Shown here piece by piece: positions 42,533 to 51,469 of a DNA stretch of 52,146 nt (the first letter of the stretch is position 1; each line of letters begins with the position of its first letter). A program made the position numbers and the translations under genes. Below the pieces are notes generated by a model. That model did no database searches. It was not told the DNA's origin and saw only the letters and a program-made list of their open reading frames with translations. This DNA comes from Sphingopyxis terrae subsp. terrae NBRC 15098 (GTDB lineage: Bacteria > Pseudomonadota > Alphaproteobacteria > Sphingomonadales > Sphingomonadaceae). The stretch lies in contig NZ_BCZQ01000022.1 of NCBI RefSeq assembly GCF_001598815.1, forward strand, positions 1-52,146, read 5' to 3'.

Positions 42533-43657
42533 ATGACTGAAGTGCGTAAACCGCAGGCACGACCTGCGCGTCCTTATTTTTCCTCCGGTCCGTGCGCGAA
42601 GCCGCCGGTCTGGTCCCCCGAAAAGCTCAACACCGAATCGCTCGGCCGTTCGCATCGTGCGAAGATCGGCAAGACGCGCCTCCAATATTGCATCGACCTG
42701 ATGCGCGAGATGCTGCGCCTGCCCGATACGCACCGCATCGGCATCGTGCCGGGATCGGACACCGGCGCCTTTGAAATGGCGATGTGGACGATGCTGGGCG
42801 CCCGCCCCGTGACGGCGCTGGCGTGGGAGAGCTTCGGTGAAGGTTGGGTCACCGATGTCGCCAAGCAGCTCAAGCTCGATCCCACGGTGATCCGCGCCGA
42901 TTACGGCCAGCTTCCCGATTTGGACCAGGTCGACTGGTCGAACGACGTGCTCTTCACCTGGAACGGCACCACCAGCGGCGTCCGCGTTCCCGACGGCGAC
43001 TGGATTCCGGCAGACCGCGAGGGGCTGAGCTTCGCCGACGCGACCAGCGCGGTTTTCGCCTATGACCTGCCGTGGGACAAGATCGACGTTGCGACCTTCA
43101 GCTGGCAGAAAGTGCTCGGCGGCGAAGGCGGCCACGGCGTGCTGATCCTGGGTCCGCGCGCGGTCGAACGGCTCGAAAGCCATACGCCGGCCTGGCCGCT
43201 GCCCAAGGTGTTCCGCCTGATGTCGAAGGGCGCGCTTGCCGAAGGCGTATTCAAGGGCGAGACGATCAACACCCCGTCGATGCTCGCGGTCGAAGACGCG
43301 ATCTTTGCGCTCGAATGGGCGAAGTCGCTGGGCGGCCTCGACGGGCTGAAGGCGCGCAGCGATGCGAACGCCGCGGCGCTCGACACGATCGTCGCCGAAC
43401 GCGGATGGCTGAGCCATCTCGCCGCCGATCCCGCCAGCCGATCGAAGACGTCGGTGTGCCTGTCGGTCGCTGGGGCCGACGCGGATTTCATCAAGAAATT
43501 CGCCGGGCTGCTCGAAGCCGAAGGCGCGGCCTATGACATCGCCGGCTATCGCGATGCCCCGCCGGGGCTGCGAATCTGGTGCGGCGCGACGGTCGATACC
43601 GCCGATATCGAAGCGCTCGGGCCCTGGCTCGACTGGGCCTACGCCTCGCTTAACTGA
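42533..43657 (+). CDS. serC: Phosphoserine aminotransferase
   Basis: The protein has 374 residues. It converts 3-phosphohydroxypyruvate and glutamate to phosphoserine. It starts with the family segment RPYFSSGPCAKPP and carries FTWNGTTSGVRVPDGDW and the PLP lysine in TFSWQKVLGGEGGHGV. This is the alphaproteobacterial long type. It forms a serine-synthesis pair with serA, separated by a palindromic repeat. Confidence 0.96.
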   Translation: MTEVRKPQARPARPYFSSGPCAKPPVWSPEKLNTESLGRSHRAKIGKTRLQYCIDLMREMLRLPDTHRIGIVPGSDTGAFEMAMWTMLGARPVTALAWESFGEGWVTDVAKQLKLDPTVIRADYGQLPDLDQVDWSNDVLFTWNGTTSGVRVPDGDWIPADREGLSFADATSAVFAYDLPWDKIDVATFSWQKVLGGEGGHGVLILGPRAVERLESHTPAWPLPKVFRLMSKGALAEGVFKGETINTPSMLAVEDAIFALEWAKSLGGLDGLKARSDANAAALDTIVAERGWLSHLAADPASRSKTSVCLSVAGADADFIKKFAGLLEAEGAAYDIAGYRDAPPGLRIWCGATVDTADIEALGPWLDWAYASLN

Positions 43658-43662
43658 TTTCG

Positions 43663-43750
43663 GTGTGTCCCCGCGAAGGCGGGGACCCATCTCCTGCCAT
43701 TTCATTCCGCAAGCATCGGGAGCTGGGCTCCCGCCTTCGCGGGAGCACAC
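43663..43750. repeat. Imperfect inverted repeat with 27-base arms
   Basis: Arms at 43663-43689 and 43724-43750 pair with four mismatches around a 34-base loop. Each arm itself holds a small hairpin (CCCCGC/GCGGGG and CCCGC/GCGGG). It fills the serC-serA spacer and could attenuate or stabilise the transcript. It resembles dispersed sphingomonad intergenic palindromes. Confidence 0.75.
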
Positions 43751-43765
43751 GGAAGGTTTCATTCC

Positions 43766-45352
43766 ATGACCGCACCCAAAGTTCTGATTTCCGACAAGAT
43801 GGATCCCAAAGCCGCCGCGATCTTCAAGGAACGCGGCATCGACGTCGATGTCATCACCGGCAAGACGAAGGACGAGCTGATCGCGATGATCGGCGCCTAC
43901 GACGGTCTCGCGATCCGCTCGGCCACCAAGGTCACCGCCGACGTCCTCGCCGCCGCGACGAACCTGAAGGTCGTCGGCCGCGCCGGGATCGGCGTCGACA
44001 ATGTCGACATTCCCGAGGCGTCGAAGAAGGGCGTCGTCGTGATGAACACGCCCTTTGGCAACAGCATCACCACGGCCGAACATGCGATCGCGATGATGTT
44101 CGCCCTCGCGCGCCAGATCCCCGAAGCCAATGCGCTGACGCAGGCAGGTAAATGGCCGAAGAACGACTTCATGGGGGTCGAACTGACGTCGAAGACGCTG
44201 GGCCTGATCGGCTGCGGCAATATCGGCAGCATCGTCGCCGAGCGCGCGCTGGGGCTGCGCATGAAGGTCGTCGCCTTCGATCCGTTCCTGACCCCCGAAC
44301 GCGCGATCGAGCTCGGCGTCGAAAAGGCCGATCTCGACACATTGCTCGCCAAGGCCGATTTCATCACGCTGCACACGCCGCTGACCGACCAGACGCGCAA
44401 CATCCTGTCGAAGGAAAATCTTGCGAAGACCAAGCAGGGCGTGCGCATCATCAACTGCGCGCGCGGCGGCCTGATCGACGAGGCGGCGCTGAAGGACGCG
44501 CTCGACAGCGGCCATGTCGCGGGCGCGGCGCTCGACGTGTTCCAGACCGAACCGCCGGCCGCCGATCATCCGCTGTTCGGCACGCCGAACTTCATCTGCA
44601 CGCCGCACCTCGGCGCATCGACCGACGAAGCGCAGGTCAATGTCGCCATCCAGGTGGCCGAACAGCTTTCCGATTATCTGCTCACCGGCGGCATTACCAA
44701 CGCGCTCAATGTGCCCAGCCTGTCGGCCGAGGAGGCGCCGAAGCTGCGCCCCTATATGAGCCTCGCCGAAAAGCTGGGCAGTCTGGTAGGGCAGCTCGCC
44801 CACGACAACCTCACCACCATCTCGATCGAGGTCGAGGGGGCGGCGGCCGAGCTTAATCTGAAGCCGATCACCGCCGCGGTCCTGACCGGGCTGATGCGCC
44901 GTTATTCGGACAGCGTGAACATGGTCAACGCGCCGCATCTTGCCCGCGAACGCGGCCTCGACGTGCGCGAGGTGCGCCATGATCGCGAGGGCGATTATCA
45001 CACCCTCGTCCGCGTCACCGTCGCCACCGAAGCCGGCGACCGTTCGGTCGCGGGGACGCTGTTCGGCAACAACGAACCGCGCCTCGTCGAAATGTTCGGC
45101 ATCAAGGTCGAGGCCGATCTCGACGGCGACATGCTCTATATCGTCAACGAGGACGCGCCCGGCTTCATCGGTCGTATCGGCAGCACGCTGGGCGATGCGG
45201 GGCTGAACATCGGCACCTTCCACCTCGGCCGCCGCGCCGCCGGGGGCGAGGCGGTGCTGCTGCTCAGCCTCGACTCGGCCATGCCCGAACCTTTGTTGTG
45301 GCAGGTCTGCCAGCTGCCCGGCGTCAAGATGGTGAAGGGACTGAAGTTCTGA
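43766..45352 (+). CDS. serA: D-3-phosphoglycerate dehydrogenase
   Basis: The protein has 528 residues, the long form with an intervening allosteric domain and a C-terminal ACT domain. The NAD fold has GLIGCGNIGSIVAERALGLR, then NCARGGLIDEAALKDAL and the catalytic histidine in CTPHLGASTDEAQ. The ACT part (MLYIVNEDAPGFIGRIGSTL) probably binds serine. It commits 3-phosphoglycerate to serine synthesis. Confidence 0.97.
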   Translation: MTAPKVLISDKMDPKAAAIFKERGIDVDVITGKTKDELIAMIGAYDGLAIRSATKVTADVLAAATNLKVVGRAGIGVDNVDIPEASKKGVVVMNTPFGNSITTAEHAIAMMFALARQIPEANALTQAGKWPKNDFMGVELTSKTLGLIGCGNIGSIVAERALGLRMKVVAFDPFLTPERAIELGVEKADLDTLLAKADFITLHTPLTDQTRNILSKENLAKTKQGVRIINCARGGLIDEAALKDALDSGHVAGAALDVFQTEPPAADHPLFGTPNFICTPHLGASTDEAQVNVAIQVAEQLSDYLLTGGITNALNVPSLSAEEAPKLRPYMSLAEKLGSLVGQLAHDNLTTISIEVEGAAAELNLKPITAAVLTGLMRRYSDSVNMVNAPHLARERGLDVREVRHDREGDYHTLVRVTVATEAGDRSVAGTLFGNNEPRLVEMFGIKVEADLDGDMLYIVNEDAPGFIGRIGSTLGDAGLNIGTFHLGRRAAGGEAVLLLSLDSAMPEPLLWQVCQLPGVKMVKGLKF

Positions 45353-45367
45353 TCGCTCCAAGGAAAT

Positions 45368-45476
45368 CCGTGTTCCCGAGCGAAGACGAGGGACCCGTTC
45401 GAGCGTCGCGAGAACCAGCGAGGTAGCTGCCTCGACTTCGCTCGGCAAAGCCCCTCGTCTCCGCTCGGGGATACGG
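45368..45476. repeat. Imperfect inverted repeat with 27-base arms downstream of serA
   Basis: Arms at 45368-45394 (CCGTGTTCCCGAGCGAAGAC...) and 45450-45476 pair with four mismatches. The 55-base interior contains a further GAGG/CCTC stem. It lies between serA and hisZ and differs in sequence from the other two repeats. Confidence 0.72.
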
Positions 45477-45518
45477 CGTTGATTGAAACCTCGCTTTTCC
45501 CGCTCTAAGGCCACCCCC

Positions 45519-46634
45519 ATGACCAAGGCCCCTGCCCTGCTGCCCGAAGGCCTCCGCGACCGCCTGCCCGCGCAGGCCGAGGCCGCGTCGCGCGTTACCC
45601 GCGCGCTCGTCGATGCGATGCGCGCGCATGGTTATGGCCGCGTTTCGCCGCCGCTCGCCGAATTTCGCGAAACGCTGGGCGGCAATGACGAACGCGCCGC
45701 GCGCGATCTGCTCCGCTTCACCGACCCCGTGTCGCAGCGCACGCTCGCGCTGCGCCCCGACATCACGCGGCAGGTCGGTCGCATCGCAACCTCGCTGCTC
45801 GCGCATGCGCCGCGCCCGCTGCGCCTGTGCTATGCTGGCCAGGTGGTCAAGCTGCGCGCGAGCCAGCTCCGCCCGGCGCGCGAAATGCTGCAGGTGGGCG
45901 CCGAACTGATCGGCAGCGACAGCGTCGCAGCCGCGCGCGAGATTGTCTCGGTCGCGATCGACGCGCTCGACGCGGCGGGCATCGGCCGGGTTACGATCGA
46001 CTTCACCCTGCCCGATGTCGTCGACCTGCTCGCCGCCGGTCCGCTGCCCATTACGGCCGATCTGCAGATGCTGCGTGACGAACTCGACGCAAAGGATGCC
46101 GGCGCGCTCGCGCGCATCGGAGCCGAAGCCTACCTGCCGTTGCTGCGCGCGACGGGGCCTTTCGACCGCGCGATCGCCGATCTGCGCGCGTTCGACACCG
46201 CGGGCGTACTCACCAGTCGTATCGACGCGCTGGAAGAAATCGCGGCGCCGATCCGCGGCCGCGCCGATCTGACCCTCGATCCGACCGAACGTCACGGCTT
46301 TGCCTATCAAAGCTGGTTCGGCTTCCAGATCTTCGTTCCCGGCCAGGGCGACGCAATCGGCCGCGGCGGCGGTTATGCGATCCCGGTCGGCGACGATCAG
46401 GAAGAACCAGCGGTGGGCTTTTCGCTCTACCCCGACCCGTTGATCGACGAAGGATTGGGCGTCGAGCGCGACAGCGATCGGCGGATATTCCTGCCGCTCG
46501 GCCACGATCCGGCGCTCGCCGCCAGCCTGCGCGCGGATGGATGGCAAACGGTCGCGGCGCTCACCGATGCCGACGAAGCGGCGCGGCTCGGCTGCGGCTT
46601 CACGCTCGGCCCCGAAGGGCCGGTTGCCGCTTAA
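45519..46634 (+). CDS. hisZ: ATP phosphoribosyltransferase regulatory subunit
   Basis: The protein has 371 residues from MTKAPALLPEGLRDRLP. It is a class II histidyl-tRNA-synthetase-like protein (LRFTDPVSQRTLALRPDITR, then RPLRLCYAGQVVKLRASQLR and AREMLQVGAELIGSDS) that lacks an anticodon-binding domain. HisZ activates the short-form HisG in the first step of histidine synthesis. hisG is not in the window. The stop overlaps that of the convergent gene by 4 bases. Confidence 0.93.
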   Translation: MTKAPALLPEGLRDRLPAQAEAASRVTRALVDAMRAHGYGRVSPPLAEFRETLGGNDERAARDLLRFTDPVSQRTLALRPDITRQVGRIATSLLAHAPRPLRLCYAGQVVKLRASQLRPAREMLQVGAELIGSDSVAAAREIVSVAIDALDAAGIGRVTIDFTLPDVVDLLAAGPLPITADLQMLRDELDAKDAGALARIGAEAYLPLLRATGPFDRAIADLRAFDTAGVLTSRIDALEEIAAPIRGRADLTLDPTERHGFAYQSWFGFQIFVPGQGDAIGRGGGYAIPVGDDQEEPAVGFSLYPDPLIDEGLGVERDSDRRIFLPLGHDPALAASLRADGWQTVAALTDADEAARLGCGFTLGPEGPVAA

Positions 46635-47008
46635 AAATCCGAAACGCCGAAACGCGGAATCCCCTGGTTGACGCCCGGCGGGTCGAGCACGGTCACGTCG
46701 AGCTCGATCGGCGCGCCGATCCAGTGCGCAAGGCGGGTGTGATCGGCGAGATCGTCGTCAGTGAGCGGGTGAACGAGCGCGCGCAGCCCCGTCGCCTCGA
46801 TCGCCTCCACGACGGCGGCGCGATGGCGCGCGAGGAAATGCACCTCATATTGCGCGATCGGATGCGGCCCGGCCGCGCCATCGGTCATCGCCCCGACAAA
46901 CAGGATTGCAGGATCGGCACCGAAGGCGTCGCGCAAGGTCGCCGCTGCCGGTCGCTCGGCAGGGTCATAATAGATATGCGCGTGATAGGGTGCGTCGGGA
47001 TCGGTCAT
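46631..47008 (-). CDS. DOPA 4,5-dioxygenase family protein
   Basis: The protein has 125 residues from an ATG at 47008 with AGAGG 6 bases upstream; another ATG 7 codons earlier is less well placed. YHAHIYYDPAERPAAATLRD, GAAGPHPIAQYEVHFLA and ALVHPLTDDDLADHTRLAHW give the conserved His pattern of the DOPA-dioxygenase-like family. Bacterial members are of unclear function. Confidence 0.85.
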   Translation of the reverse strand: MTDPDAPYHAHIYYDPAERPAAATLRDAFGADPAILFVGAMTDGAAGPHPIAQYEVHFLARHRAAVVEAIEATGLRALVHPLTDDDLADHTRLAHWIGAPIELDVTVLDPPGVNQGIPRFGVSDF

Positions 47009-47110
47009 TGGCGCCTCTTTGGCGGGCATCGGCTAGCCCGCAGTTCACCGGCCTTGCGAGAAACGGCTCCGCGCAGAGGCGATCCCGACCGTAGCGGCCC
47101 CTTCTCCCCT

Positions 47111-47186
47111 CGTCATCCCGGACTTGATCCGGGATCCATTCACGCCGCGCCGGAATAGTGGATCCCGGATCAAGTCCGGGATGACG
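47111..47186. repeat. Perfect inverted repeat with 27-base arms
   Basis: The arm CGTCATCCCGGACTTGATCC... at 47111-47137 is perfectly complementary to 47160-47186, with a 22-base loop. Similar CGTCATCCCGG elements are common between genes in alphaproteobacteria. It lies between two minus-strand genes. Confidence 0.85.
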
Positions 47187-47226
47187 AAATGTTGGAAGGC
47201 GTGAGCGGTTGGTCGCCTCCCAGAAG

Positions 47227-48171
47227 CTATCGCCCGAATACCCGCTTCAGCCACGCGTCGACCGTCGCGGTCGCCGCGTAGGACGGATCGCCGAGGCGGC
47301 GGTTGATCTCAGCATGGCCCTTCAATCCTTCGCCCGGAAAGCTGCCGAACGCGACGCGGCTGCCGCCGGCCTCGAGCGCGGCGCCGAGCGCCCTGGCCTG
47401 GCGCACGCCGTCGGGCCGCTGGACGTGCAGCAGCAAAAAGGCGGGGGCGTTGGGCGCGGCCGCCTGCGCCGTTGGCGACAGCGCGCGCTGGCGCGCCGGA
47501 TCGGTGCCGAAGGCCTGCGTATAGGTCGACTGCATGATTTGCGGCCCGTCCTTCATCTGCGCCGCCACGTCATAGGCCGCCCCGTCGATCGGTATGACAC
47601 CCGCAATATCGGCAAAGGACAGGCCGGCGCCTTTCAGATAGCGCGGGTCGGTGCCGACCAGCGCGACCAGATGCGCGCCCGCGCTATGCCCCATCAGCAC
47701 GATGCGATGCCGGTCGACGCCCAGTGCGTCGGCGCGCTCGACGATCGCCTGCACCGCCGCGGCGACATCGGCAGCCTGCTCCTCGACCGTCGCGGCGGGG
47801 ACAAGGCGGTAGTTGATCGACGCAAAGGCATAGCCCTCGGCGGGATAATGTTCGGGTTTGAAATGCCCGGTCGCATTGTCCTTGTCGCCGCGCTTCCAGC
47901 CGCCGCCATGCACGAAGACGATCAGCGGCGCCGGACCGGCCGCGCCCTTTGCGCGCCATATGTCGAGCGTCTGGAGCGGATCGCGGCCATAGGCGATCGT
48001 TTCGCTGCCCGCGACCTTTGCCCCGGCATCGGCGCCCATGCGCTCCGCCATGCGTTCGGCAATCCGCTCGCGCAGCCGTTCCCGCGCCTCGGCGAGGGGG
48101 CCCGGCACCATCAGGCTCGCCGCGACAAACGCCGCCATGGCGGCCCATCCAGTCGAAAATCGCCGCGTCAT
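47227..48171 (-). CDS. Secreted alpha/beta hydrolase (esterase/lipase type)
   Basis: The protein has 314 residues from the ATG at 48171, with GGAGG 5 bases upstream; earlier ATGs at 48174 and 48189 are in frame. A signal peptide (MTRRFSTGWAAMAAFVAASL) precedes the mature part. The oxyanion motif VFVHGGGWKRGDKDN, the nucleophile elbow MGHSAGAHLVAL and a late histidine in GLKGHAEINRRLG match the BD-FAE/hormone-sensitive-lipase-like group. Probably periplasmic; substrate unknown. Confidence 0.87.
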   Translation of the reverse strand: MTRRFSTGWAAMAAFVAASLMVPGPLAEARERLRERIAERMAERMGADAGAKVAGSETIAYGRDPLQTLDIWRAKGAAGPAPLIVFVHGGGWKRGDKDNATGHFKPEHYPAEGYAFASINYRLVPAATVEEQAADVAAAVQAIVERADALGVDRHRIVLMGHSAGAHLVALVGTDPRYLKGAGLSFADIAGVIPIDGAAYDVAAQMKDGPQIMQSTYTQAFGTDPARQRALSPTAQAAAPNAPAFLLLHVQRPDGVRQARALGAALEAGGSRVAFGSFPGEGLKGHAEINRRLGDPSYAATATVDAWLKRVFGR

Positions 48172-48377
48172 CATCGCCTCCGTCATCATGCTGTCCGTCG
48201 GGTCACTAGCCTGCAATTGTCGCGAGGATGTGACCGCGCACCGCGATGTTATGACAAGATGTAACAGCCGCGATCGGCGCGGCGCGGCACGATTTTACGG
48301 CCTTCGCCCTTGCCTCGACAGCCAAATCCGCTAAGGCCGCGCCGGGCCGAAAGGGCCCCGTTCAGCAGGACAGCGTC

Positions 48378-49667
48378 ATGGCAAATGTTACCGTCATCGG
48401 GTCGCAGTGGGGCGACGAGGGGAAGGGCAAGATCGTCGACTGGCTCGCCAGCCGCGCCGACGCGGTCGTCCGCTTTCAGGGCGGCCATAACGCCGGTCAC
48501 ACGCTGGTCGTCGGCGAACAGGTCTACAAGCTGTCGCTGCTTCCGTCGGGCATCGTCACCGGCACGCTGTCGATCATCGGCAACGGCGTCGTGCTCGATC
48601 CCTGGGCGCTGAAAGACGAAATTGCCAAGCTGCGCGGCCAGGGCGTCGAGATCAACGCAGAGAATTTCGCGATCGCCGACAATTGCGCGCTGATCCTGCC
48701 CTTTCACCGCGACCTCGACGGCTTGCGCGAAACCGCGGCGGGCGCGGGCAAGATCGGCACGACGGGTCGCGGCATCGGTCCGGCTTATGAGGACAAGGTC
48801 GGCCGCCGCGCGCTGCGCGTGTGCGACCTTGCGCATCTCGACAAGCTCGATCCGCAGATCGATCGCCTGACCGCGCATCACGACGCGCTGCGTGCCGGCT
48901 TCGGCGAGCCGCCGATCGATCGCGAGCGACTGAAGGCCGACCTCGCCGAGATTGCGGATTTCGTGCTCGAATATGCCCAGCCGGTGTGGAAGCGGCTGAA
49001 GAAGGTCCGCAAGGCGGGCGCACGCATCCTGTTCGAAGGCGCACAGGGCGTGCTGCTCGACGTCGATCACGGCACCTATCCCTTCGTCACCAGCTCGAAC
49101 ACGGTCAGCGGCACAGCCGCCAGCGGCTCGGGCCTCGGCCCGTCGGCCGTCGGCTTCGTGCTCGGTATCGCCAAGGCCTATACGACCCGCGTCGGCAGCG
49201 GCCCCTTCCCCACCGAACTCGAGGACGAAACCGGCCAGCGGCTCGGCGAACGCGGGCATGAATTCGGCACCGTCACCGGACGCAAGCGCCGCTGCGGCTG
49301 GTTCGACGCGGTATTGGTGCGTCAGAGCTGCGCCGTCTCGGGCGTCACCGGCATCGCGCTGACCAAGCTCGACGTGCTCGACGGCTTCGACAAGGTGCGC
49401 ATCTGCACCGGTTATCGTTTGCGCGGCAAGATCCTCGACTATTTCCCGGCGCACGCCGCCGATCAGGCCGAGGTCGAACCGATCTACGAAGAGATGGACG
49501 GCTGGAGCGAATCGACCGCAGGGGCGCGCAGCTATGCCGACCTGCCGGCGCAGGCAATCAAATATATCCAGCGCGTTCAGGAACTGATCGAAACCCCCAT
49601 CGCGCTCGTGTCGACGAGCCCCGAGCGCGAGGACACGATCCTGATCCGCGATCCGTTCAGCGACTGA
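48378..49667 (+). CDS. purA: Adenylosuccinate synthetase
   Basis: The protein has 429 residues, the standard length. It joins IMP and aspartate using GTP. It has the P-loop [17 protein letters not shown] with catalytic Asp, [31 protein letters not shown] and [20 protein letters not shown]. The gene follows hisZ in the conserved sphingomonad order, here with two minus-strand genes in between. Confidence 0.97.
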   Translation: MANVTVIGSQWGDEGKGKIVDWLASRADAVVRFQGGHNAGHTLVVGEQVYKLSLLPSGIVTGTLSIIGNGVVLDPWALKDEIAKLRGQGVEINAENFAIADNCALILPFHRDLDGLRETAAGAGKIGTTGRGIGPAYEDKVGRRALRVCDLAHLDKLDPQIDRLTAHHDALRAGFGEPPIDRERLKADLAEIADFVLEYAQPVWKRLKKVRKAGARILFEGAQGVLLDVDHGTYPFVTSSNTVSGTAASGSGLGPSAVGFVLGIAKAYTTRVGSGPFPTELEDETGQRLGERGHEFGTVTGRKRRCGWFDAVLVRQSCAVSGVTGIALTKLDVLDGFDKVRICTGYRLRGKILDYFPAHAADQAEVEPIYEEMDGWSESTAGARSYADLPAQAIKYIQRVQELIETPIALVSTSPEREDTILIRDPFSD

Positions 49668-49680
49668 CCCCGCGAAGCGA

Positions 49681-50892
49681 TCAGGCGTCGACGGACGCCC
49701 TGACCTCTGCATCGAGCGCCTGCGTCAGATCGGCGGCGATTTCGTCGGCCTCCTCGAGTCCCACCGACAGCCGCACGAGCCCGTCGGCGATGCCGTGCGC
49801 GCGCCGTTCTTCTGCAGTGTAGGTCGAATGGGTCATGCTCGCCGGATGCTGGATCAGGCTTTCGGCATCGCCGAGCGACACGGCGCGCTGGACAAGCGCC
49901 AGCCGGTTCATCATCGCCACGCCCGCGGCGTAGCCGCCCTTCAGTTCAAAGGCGATCATGCCCCCGAAACCCGGCATCTGCCGCCGCGCCAGATCATGCT
50001 GGGCGAAACATGCCAGCCCCGGATAATGCACCGCAGCAACTGCCGGGTGATCGTTCAGCGTGGCCGCAACCGCCGCGGCCGACCGGCAATGTTCCGCCAT
50101 GCGCAGCTTCAACGTCTTCAGCCCGCGCATCACGAGCATGGCGTTGAAGGGCGCCATCACCGCGCCGGTCATGTCCTTGACCCCGACCAGACGCACCTGC
50201 TGCATATCGGCGCCGGTGCCGAGCGCGATGCCGCCGACCAGATCGCCATGCCCGCCCAGATATTTGGTCGCCGAATGCACCACGATATCCGCGCCGAGCG
50301 TGATCGGCTGCGTCAGCACCGGGGTCGCATAGGTGTTGTCGACGACGGTGCGCGCGCCATGGTCGCGCGCGATCGCCGACACCGCGGCGATATCGACCAG
50401 CCGCATGTTCGGATTGGCGGGGGTTTCGAAATAGACGATCTTCGTCGCGTCGGAGATGCAGGCTTCGAGATTGGCCGGATCGGTCAGATCGACATGGGTG
50501 ACGCGGACGCCAAAGCGCGCAAGGCCGTGGCGCATGAAGGCGAAGGTGCAGCCGTACAGCGTCTGGTCGACGATGATTTCGTCGCCGGGCTTCAGAAAGG
50601 ACCAGAAAACCGCCGTTATCGCGCCCATGCCCGACGCCGTCGCGACAGCGGCTTCCGCGCCTTCGAGCGCGGCCATGCGCCGTTCGAGCAGGTCGACCGT
50701 CGGATTGGCGATGCGGCTGTAGAAATATCCTTCGCGCTCGCCCGCGAAAATCTCGGCGCCCGCCTCGGCGGTTTCGAACACGAAGGTCGACGACAGATGC
50801 AGCGGCGGCACCAGCGCGCCGTCATTGGCCTTTGCGTCATAGCCGGCATGAATGGCGCGGGTCGCAAAACCCGAAAGCGGAAAGGACGACAT
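49681..50892 (-). CDS. Methionine gamma-lyase
   Basis: The protein has 403 residues. It is a Cys/Met-metabolism PLP enzyme with the PLP lysine K210 (HSATKYLGGHGD). YGCTFAFMRHG carries C115, and VGVKDMTGAV carries the KDM segment. These correspond to Cys116 and Lys240-Asp241 of the Pseudomonas putida methionine gamma-lyase, which separates it from cystathionine lyases and O-acylhomoserine sulfhydrylases. The expected products are methanethiol, 2-oxobutanoate and ammonia. An Lrp gene is divergent. Confidence 0.87.
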   Translation of the reverse strand: MSSFPLSGFATRAIHAGYDAKANDGALVPPLHLSSTFVFETAEAGAEIFAGEREGYFYSRIANPTVDLLERRMAALEGAEAAVATASGMGAITAVFWSFLKPGDEIIVDQTLYGCTFAFMRHGLARFGVRVTHVDLTDPANLEACISDATKIVYFETPANPNMRLVDIAAVSAIARDHGARTVVDNTYATPVLTQPITLGADIVVHSATKYLGGHGDLVGGIALGTGADMQQVRLVGVKDMTGAVMAPFNAMLVMRGLKTLKLRMAEHCRSAAAVAATLNDHPAVAAVHYPGLACFAQHDLARRQMPGFGGMIAFELKGGYAAGVAMMNRLALVQRAVSLGDAESLIQHPASMTHSTYTAEERRAHGIADGLVRLSVGLEEADEIAADLTQALDAEVRASVDA

Positions 50893-50953
50893 GACGGGCG
50901 CGACTCCTGCGGTGAACGAGCGCCGCTTGTATCAAATGGCCGGTGGCAGGTGC

Positions 50954-50989
50954 TTCCAATATATGCCACTAGCAGCAAGTATATTGGAA
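50954..50989. promoter_or_regulatory. Long palindromic operator candidate, TTCCAATATA-N16-TATATTGGAA
   Basis: Perfect 10-base arms at 50954-50963 and 50980-50989 lie between the divergent methionine gamma-lyase and Lrp genes. The AT-rich palindrome in high-GC DNA is the likely binding site of the Lrp protein. Confidence 0.7.
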
Positions 50990-51010
50990 TATTCTGCCAA
51001 GGACTGCTCC

Positions 51011-51469
51011 ATGGATCGCAAGGATCACCAGATCGTCCGCGCCTTGATGCACGACGGCCGGCTGAGCAATCAGGATCTGGCCGCGGCGGTGAACCTGTCG
51101 CCGTCGCCCTGTCTGCGCCGGGTTCGTCTGCTCGAAGAGCGCGGCGTCATCACCGGCTATGCCGCGCTCGTCGATCAAAAGGCGATGGGCTATCCGATCA
51201 CCGTGTTCGTCGGCATCCGGCTGAGCAAGCATGATCAGGCGACCGTGCAGGCGTTCGAGCGGGCGATCGGCGCCATCGACGATATTCTCGACTGCTTCCT
51301 GATGACGGGCGATATCGACTATCTGTTGCGGGTCGTCGCACCCGACCTCGACGGCTACGAACGCTTCGTGCGCGAACGGCTGCACGCGATCGACGGCATC
51401 GCGTCGATCGACACCAGCCTGGCCTACGGCGTCGTCAAACAGAGCCGCGTGTTGCCGCTACCCGGCTGA
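51011..51469 (+). CDS. Lrp/AsnC-family transcriptional regulator
   Basis: The protein has 152 residues from MDRKDHQIVRALMHDGRLSN, the normal family start; upstream in-frame ATGs would run through the operator. The HTH (LAAAVNLSPSPCLRRVRLLE) is followed by a RAM ligand domain (FLMTGDIDYLLRVVAPDLDG). By position it should sense methionine or a related amino acid and control the divergent methionine gamma-lyase. Its 3' end overlaps the convergent hydrolase by 12 bases. Confidence 0.93.
   Translation: MDRKDHQIVRALMHDGRLSNQDLAAAVNLSPSPCLRRVRLLEERGVITGYAALVDQKAMGYPITVFVGIRLSKHDQATVQAFERAIGAIDDILDCFLMTGDIDYLLRVVAPDLDGYERFVRERLHAIDGIASIDTSLAYGVVKQSRVLPLPG

Noticed and set aside
42386..45526. Minus-strand open frame of over 1000 codons across serC and serA
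   Set aside because: It crosses two intact biosynthetic genes and a repeat, with a low-complexity Arg/Asp/Ala-rich translation.
49681..50892. O-succinylhomoserine sulfhydrylase (metZ) or cystathionine gamma-synthase
   Set aside because: C115 and the KDM segment are those of methionine gamma-lyase; the older label would fit only the family fold.
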